In this document: positions 60,719 through 64,000 of the stretch, in pieces
Layout: every line of letters starts with the position of its first letter
Position numbering within the stretch: position 1 is the first letter of the stretch
NCBI RefSeq assembly: GCF_049445795.1
Contig: NZ_JBMSDT010000003.1
Location: forward strand, 310,001 to 374,000
Length of the DNA: 64,000 nucleotides
Origin: Larkinella sp049445795
GTDB lineage: Bacteria; Bacteroidota; Bacteroidia; Cytophagales; Spirosomataceae
Direction: 5' to 3'
The notes under the pieces: generated by a model
Databases searched by the model: none
What the model was told of the DNA's origin: nothing
What the model saw: the letters and a program-made list of their open reading frames with translations, nothing else
Translations under genes and position numbers: made by a program

Positions 60719-60726
60719 TATATTTG
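60719..60726 (+). promoter_or_regulatory. Candidate -7 element toward ispE
   Basis: TATATTTG matches TAnnTTTG but lies about 190 bp from the ispE ATG, so another promoter nearer the gene is possible. Confidence 0.3.
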
Positions 60727-60762
60727 AACCTGGGAACTAAAAATTTTGCTGCGAAATTTCGC

Positions 60763-60770
60763 CAAAAATA
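60763..60770 (-). promoter_or_regulatory. Candidate -7 element toward the giant cargo gene
   Basis: On the minus strand this reads TATTTTTG, matching TAnnTTTG, about 163 bp upstream of the ATG at 60600. No -33 box at the standard distance is visible. Confidence 0.35.
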
Positions 60771-60915
60771 TAGGAAAAATACAAATGCCATAAAGCCCAA
60801 AGGAACATTTTTTACTAAACGGTAACAGTTAAGTTACTGTATGCCAGAAAAATAGCTTATAAATGGTCTTTTTATTGTCCAAATAAAATTAGCTAAAGGT
60901 CTTAAATAGTTTTTA

Positions 60916-61722
60916 ATGATTACATTTCCAAATGTTAAAATAAACATCGGTTTGACTATCACCGAAAAGCGGCCGGACGGATTTCACAACATCGAATCCT
61001 GCTTTTATCCGGTACCTTTGAATGATGTTCTGGAGATCATTCCTGCGCCGAAAACCTCCTTTGAAACGAGTGGACTGGCAATTCCGGGCCCTGCCAGCAC
61101 CAACCTGTGTCTTCGGGCATATGAACACTTAAAACAGGACTTTGATCTGCCGCCCGTTCAGATGTACCTGCATAAGCTGGCTCCGATCGGCGCTGGTCTG
61201 GGCGGAGGCTCTGCCGACGCAGCTTTTACGCTACGGCAGCTTAACGAACAATTCAACCTCGGTTTATCCGTCGAACAATTGGAGGAGTATGCGCGGTTGT
61301 TGGGAAGTGATTGTGCTTTTTTCATCCGGAACTTACCCATGTATTGCGTTGAAAAAGGTGACCGGTTTGAAGAAATTGATGTTTCATTGCATGGACATAC
61401 CATCGTACTGGTCTACCCTAACCTGGCTATTTCAACGGCGGAAGCGTACGCAAACGTTCGGCCACAAAAACCGTCCACACCGCTTCGGGTCTTACTTCAG
61501 GCCCCGCTTTCTGCCTGGCGGGAAACCATCCGAAACGACTTCGAAAGCAGCTTATTTCCTATGTATCCGATTTTGCAAAAGATTAAACAAGAACTATACC
61601 AGTCGGGGGCAATCTATGCCAGTATGAGTGGCTCAGGCTCAACTATCTACGGTATTTTTGAGCAAGCGGTACAAATACCGGCCAGCTTTCGGGACTATCA
61701 GGTCTGGCAGTTCCCTTTATAA
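60916..61722 (+). CDS. ispE: 4-diphosphocytidyl-2-C-methyl-D-erythritol kinase
   Basis: The 268-residue GHMP kinase of the non-mevalonate isoprenoid pathway shows FPNVKINIGLTITEKRPDGFHNIES (catalytic Lys8 and the Asn10 region at 4-28), the ATP loop LAPIGAGLGGGSADAAF (88-104) and the C-terminal motif ASMSGSGSTIYGIF. Length is usual. It lies between two giant paralogous cargo genes, divergent from one and convergent with the other. Confidence 0.96.
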   Translation: MITFPNVKINIGLTITEKRPDGFHNIESCFYPVPLNDVLEIIPAPKTSFETSGLAIPGPASTNLCLRAYEHLKQDFDLPPVQMYLHKLAPIGAGLGGGSADAAFTLRQLNEQFNLGLSVEQLEEYARLLGSDCAFFIRNLPMYCVEKGDRFEEIDVSLHGHTIVLVYPNLAISTAEAYANVRPQKPSTPLRVLLQAPLSAWRETIRNDFESSLFPMYPILQKIKQELYQSGAIYASMSGSGSTIYGIFEQAVQIPASFRDYQVWQFPL

Positions 61723-61754
61723 GCAATACGTCAAAAGCCGGATAAAGGACTATC

Positions 61755-61796
61755 AAAAAAAGAAACCGCCGGTATTCGCTGGCGGTTTCTTTTTTT
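61755..61796. terminator. Bidirectional intrinsic terminator
   Basis: Seven A plus GAAACCGCC (61755-61770) pairs perfectly with GGCGGTTTC plus seven T (61781-61796), a 16-bp stem with a 10-nt loop. It closes both ispE and the convergent second giant gene. Confidence 0.92.
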
Positions 61797-61807
61797 GGAT
61801 AAGCAGA

Positions 61808-64000
61808 TTACCGGTTGATCAACAGGCGTTTAAAGACCAGTTGCCGGGCCGTTTGCAGTTGAATCAGGTACAGATCCGCCCCGGAGTTCCGGAGATCGAT
61901 GGTTTCCCGCTCGGTCCGACCAGTACCGATCACAGATTTCTGCCAAACCGACCGGCCCATCAGATCCACGATCTGCAAGCTGGCCCGTTGGTTTGCTCCA
62001 ACGCGGTAAGTTACTTCAACCGGCCCACGGCTTGGGTTCGGGCTCACGTTCAGTTCCAGACTGATTTCCGGGCTTTCACTTGCGCCCTGGCGGCTACCGG
62101 CGGGGCAAGTGAGGGTTTTGGGCGACCATTTGAGTACGAACGTGCTGTTAGGCACCCGGCCGCTGATCGAGTGCGCCTTGCCATCCTTCAGTGAATTTGG
62201 TACCTGGAAGCTATAACCATGTTCCCCGTTGCCTTTGTTGGCATTCTTCAGATCCTGCCGGAAGATGTTGGCATCGGTGCTGCCGACAACCGTGTTACCG
62301 TCGAGGAACTCGACGGTAATGTGGGTGTTGGGTTTGTCACGATTCCAGATCCAGCCCTGAATGCTGCTGCAATTGACCACATCCAGGTAGCCTTCGTAAT
62401 TACCCGGACCACTGCTGCCGCTGGTTGGCGGGTTATTGCTCTCGCTAACGGTTAGGGTCAGATTCACCAAAACCGGGTCACTCTTGCCGTCGGTGGCCGA
62501 GTAGGTCAGGTTGAAGCTGCCCGTTTGGGTGGGCGTTCCTGAGATCACCCGTGAACCCGTGCTGAACGACAAGCCGTTGGGCAGACCACTCAGGGCGTAG
62601 GTCAAGGCATCGTTGTTCGGATCGGTGAACACCGGCAAGGCCGCCGAGCTGTAAGCGGTATTGACGGTAGCTGTCAGGTTCGAAATAGTTGGCGCTACCG
62701 GCGGCTGGTTGACCGGTGGGGTACCGCTTCCGGCGCAGTTGATGGTCTTGGGGGCCCACTTGAGAATGAACTCCGAGCCTTGTACCCTTGCCCAGATGGT
62801 ATGGTTCTGCCCGTCCTTGAGCGTTTCGGGGATGGGAAAGTCGTACCAGTGCTCGCCATTGCCCTTGCCCGCATCTTTCAGGTGCTGGCGGAAATCATCT
62901 GCCAGAATCGAGCCGATGGGGGTTCCGGCGGCAATGGAGGGGCCGTCGAAGAACTCGATGGTCAGGGCGGCATTGGGTCTGGTGCGATCGTAAGCCCATC
63001 CCGAGAGGGTGTTGCAATTGACCTCCTGGGTGAGGTAGCCATCGAAGTTGGCCGCCGGTAAGGGCGGGGTAGAGGTGGCCGGGTTAACCGTCAGCGTCAG
63101 GGCGACGGTGACCGGCTCACTCTTGCCATCGGTGGCCGAGTAGGTCAGGTTGAAGCTACCCTGCTGGGTGGGCGTTCCTGAGATGACGCGTGAGCCGGTG
63201 TTGAACGACAAGCCGTTGGGCAGACCGCTCAGGGCGTAGGTCAAGGCATCGTTGTTCGGATCGGTGAACACCGGTAAAGCCGCTGAGCTGTAAGCGGTAT
63301 TGACCGTGGCCGTCAGGTTCGAAACCGTAGGCGCTACTGGGGGTTGGTTCGTCGGGGTGCTGGGGTTAATAGTCAGGGTCAGATTAACCAAAACCGGATC
63401 ACTTTTGCCATCGGTGGCTGAGTAGGTCAGGTTGAAGCTGCCCGTTTGGGTGGGCGTGCCCGAGATGACCCGCGAACCAGTGCTGAACGACAAGCCGTTG
63501 GGCAAACCGCTCAGCGCATACGTCAGGGCATCGTTGTTGGGATCGGTGAACACCGGCAAAGCCGCTGAGGTGTAGGCTGTGTTGACCGTAGCCGTCAGGT
63601 TCGAGACCGTTGGCGCTACTGGCGGCTGGTTGACCGGTGGGGTACCGCTTCCGGCGCAGTTGATGGTCTTGGGGGCCCACTTGAGAATGAACTCCGAGCC
63701 TTGTACCCTTGCCCAGATGGTGTGGTTCTGCCCGTCCTTGAGGCTTTCGGGGATGGGAAAGTCGTACCAGTGTTCGCCATTGCCCTTGCCCGCATCTTTC
63801 AGGTGCTGACGGAAGGCGCTGGCCACGATGGAACCGATGGGGGTTCCACCGGCAATGGAGGGACCGTCGAAGAACTCGACGGTGACATGGCGGTTGACGC
63901 TGGTGCGGTCGTAGGCCCATCCCGAGAGGGTGTTGCAATTGACCTCCTGGGTGAGGTAGCCATCGAAGTTGGCCGCCGGTAAGGGCGGGGTAGAGGTGGC
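61808..64000 (-). CDS. Second giant T9SS-secreted repeat protein, C-terminal part only
   Basis: The frame stays open to the right edge, so the N-terminus and any catalytic domain lie outside; 731 codons are visible. In protein order they encode most of a GYL module, two Ig repeats, a GYL module, one Ig repeat, a final GYL module and a T9SS C-terminal domain (LNVSPNPSRGPVEVTYRV, ADLYLIQLQTARQLVFKRLL). The parts are those of the 2481-residue protein, but the last unit has only one Ig. The DNA at 63655-64000 is nearly identical to 54372-54716. Confidence 0.9.
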   Translation of the reverse strand, partial: ATSTPPLPAANFDGYLTQEVNCNTLSGWAYDRTSVNRHVTVEFFDGPSIAGGTPIGSIVASAFRQHLKDAGKGNGEHWYDFPIPESLKDGQNHTIWARVQGSEFILKWAPKTINCAGSGTPPVNQPPVAPTVSNLTATVNTAYTSAALPVFTDPNNDALTYALSGLPNGLSFSTGSRVISGTPTQTGSFNLTYSATDGKSDPVLVNLTLTINPSTPTNQPPVAPTVSNLTATVNTAYSSAALPVFTDPNNDALTYALSGLPNGLSFNTGSRVISGTPTQQGSFNLTYSATDGKSEPVTVALTLTVNPATSTPPLPAANFDGYLTQEVNCNTLSGWAYDRTRPNAALTIEFFDGPSIAAGTPIGSILADDFRQHLKDAGKGNGEHWYDFPIPETLKDGQNHTIWARVQGSEFILKWAPKTINCAGSGTPPVNQPPVAPTISNLTATVNTAYSSAALPVFTDPNNDALTYALSGLPNGLSFSTGSRVISGTPTQTGSFNLTYSATDGKSDPVLVNLTLTVSESNNPPTSGSSGPGNYEGYLDVVNCSSIQGWIWNRDKPNTHITVEFLDGNTVVGSTDANIFRQDLKNANKGNGEHGYSFQVPNSLKDGKAHSISGRVPNSTFVLKWSPKTLTCPAGSRQGASESPEISLELNVSPNPSRGPVEVTYRVGANQRASLQIVDLMGRSVWQKSVIGTGRTERETIDLRNSGADLYLIQLQTARQLVFKRLLINR
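62100..64000 (-). repeat. Ig/GYL-module repeats shared with the first giant gene
   Basis: GYL modules lie at about 62100-62405, 62725-63055 and 63640-63975. The last one and 54369-54690 differ by about ten bases over some 346 compared by eye, and the final modules of both genes (62100-62405 and 53449-53760) are also very close. This points to recent duplication or gene conversion. Confidence 0.85.

Larger units (their letters stand above)
60601..60915. other. Divergent AT-rich control region between the giant cargo gene and ispE
   Basis: This 315-bp gap contains TATATTTG on the plus strand (60719-60726) and TATTTTTG on the minus strand (60763-60770), exact -7 matches in opposite directions. 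I see no gene or stable RNA structure in it. Confidence 0.55.

Noticed and set aside
60916..61722. ispE as cargo of a mobile element between the two giant genes
   Set aside because: The gene is a normal housekeeping kinase with typical composition, and I see no terminal repeats or recombinase; duplication of the giant genes around it is simpler.

Overview
The window looks like chromosomal DNA of an aerobic Bacteroidota, most likely a Cytophagales member of the Spirosoma/Larkinella type. The signs are a SusC/SusD pair, type IX secretion (T9SS) C-terminal domains on giant secreted proteins, TAnnTTTG promoter elements, few Shine-Dalgarno sequences and moderately high GC. The genus is an inference. 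I see no rRNA, tRNA, insertion sequence or CRISPR array.

Layout. 1-6699: a glycan-uptake locus (susC, susD, start of a third exported protein) with a divergent membrane-anchored protein. 6714-11871: a LacI-controlled sugar locus with a GH109-like Tat-exported oxidoreductase/glycosidase, a DUF3472 protein, a galactokinase-family GHMP kinase and a LacI regulator with a tandem operator. 11954-17387: DUF6265 protein, metallo-beta-lactamase-fold hydrolase, orphan histidine kinase and neutral ceramidase-like protein. 17589-21212: Mla-type lipid transport genes (mlaE, mlaF, mlaD) and murI. 21303-29317: DUF3616-like lipoprotein, Wzi-family porin, small barrel protein, tatC, glyA, and a divergent AraC regulator/PhyH dioxygenase pair. 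29752-39436: DsbD, TIGR01777 epimerase, nucleotide-sugar 4,6-dehydratase, small membrane protein, fatty-acid oxidation multienzyme and M28 peptidase. 39552-45111: barrel protein, an ECF sigma factor with a TonB-tailed membrane partner, a VWA protein and a lipoprotein.

45169-50307 is the most interesting accessory locus: an XRE regulator, two tiny peptides with double-glycine leaders, a CPBP membrane protease, an HlyD-type adaptor and a C39-peptidase ABC exporter, closed by a strong terminator. The peptide/CPBP part is very AT-rich and the composition changes a few codons into the adaptor gene, as if a cargo cassette had been exchanged on a resident exporter. It reads as a two-peptide bacteriocin-like system.

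50515-64000: a PorE-like OmpA protein, then two giant paralogous T9SS cargo proteins separated by ispE. The first (2481 aa) joins a PQQ-type sugar dehydrogenase to PKD, FN3 and five copies of a super-repeat (two putative Ig domains plus one roughly 105-residue module I do not recognise). The second runs off the window and shares near-identical DNA with the first.

Intergenic DNA is unusual. Five gaps hold inverted repeats built from 7-nt words, one holds an 8-nt-phased perfect hairpin, one holds a 35-bp perfect hairpin over a stop codon, and three convergent junctions carry GTACCC-flanked palindromes that touch or supply stop codons.
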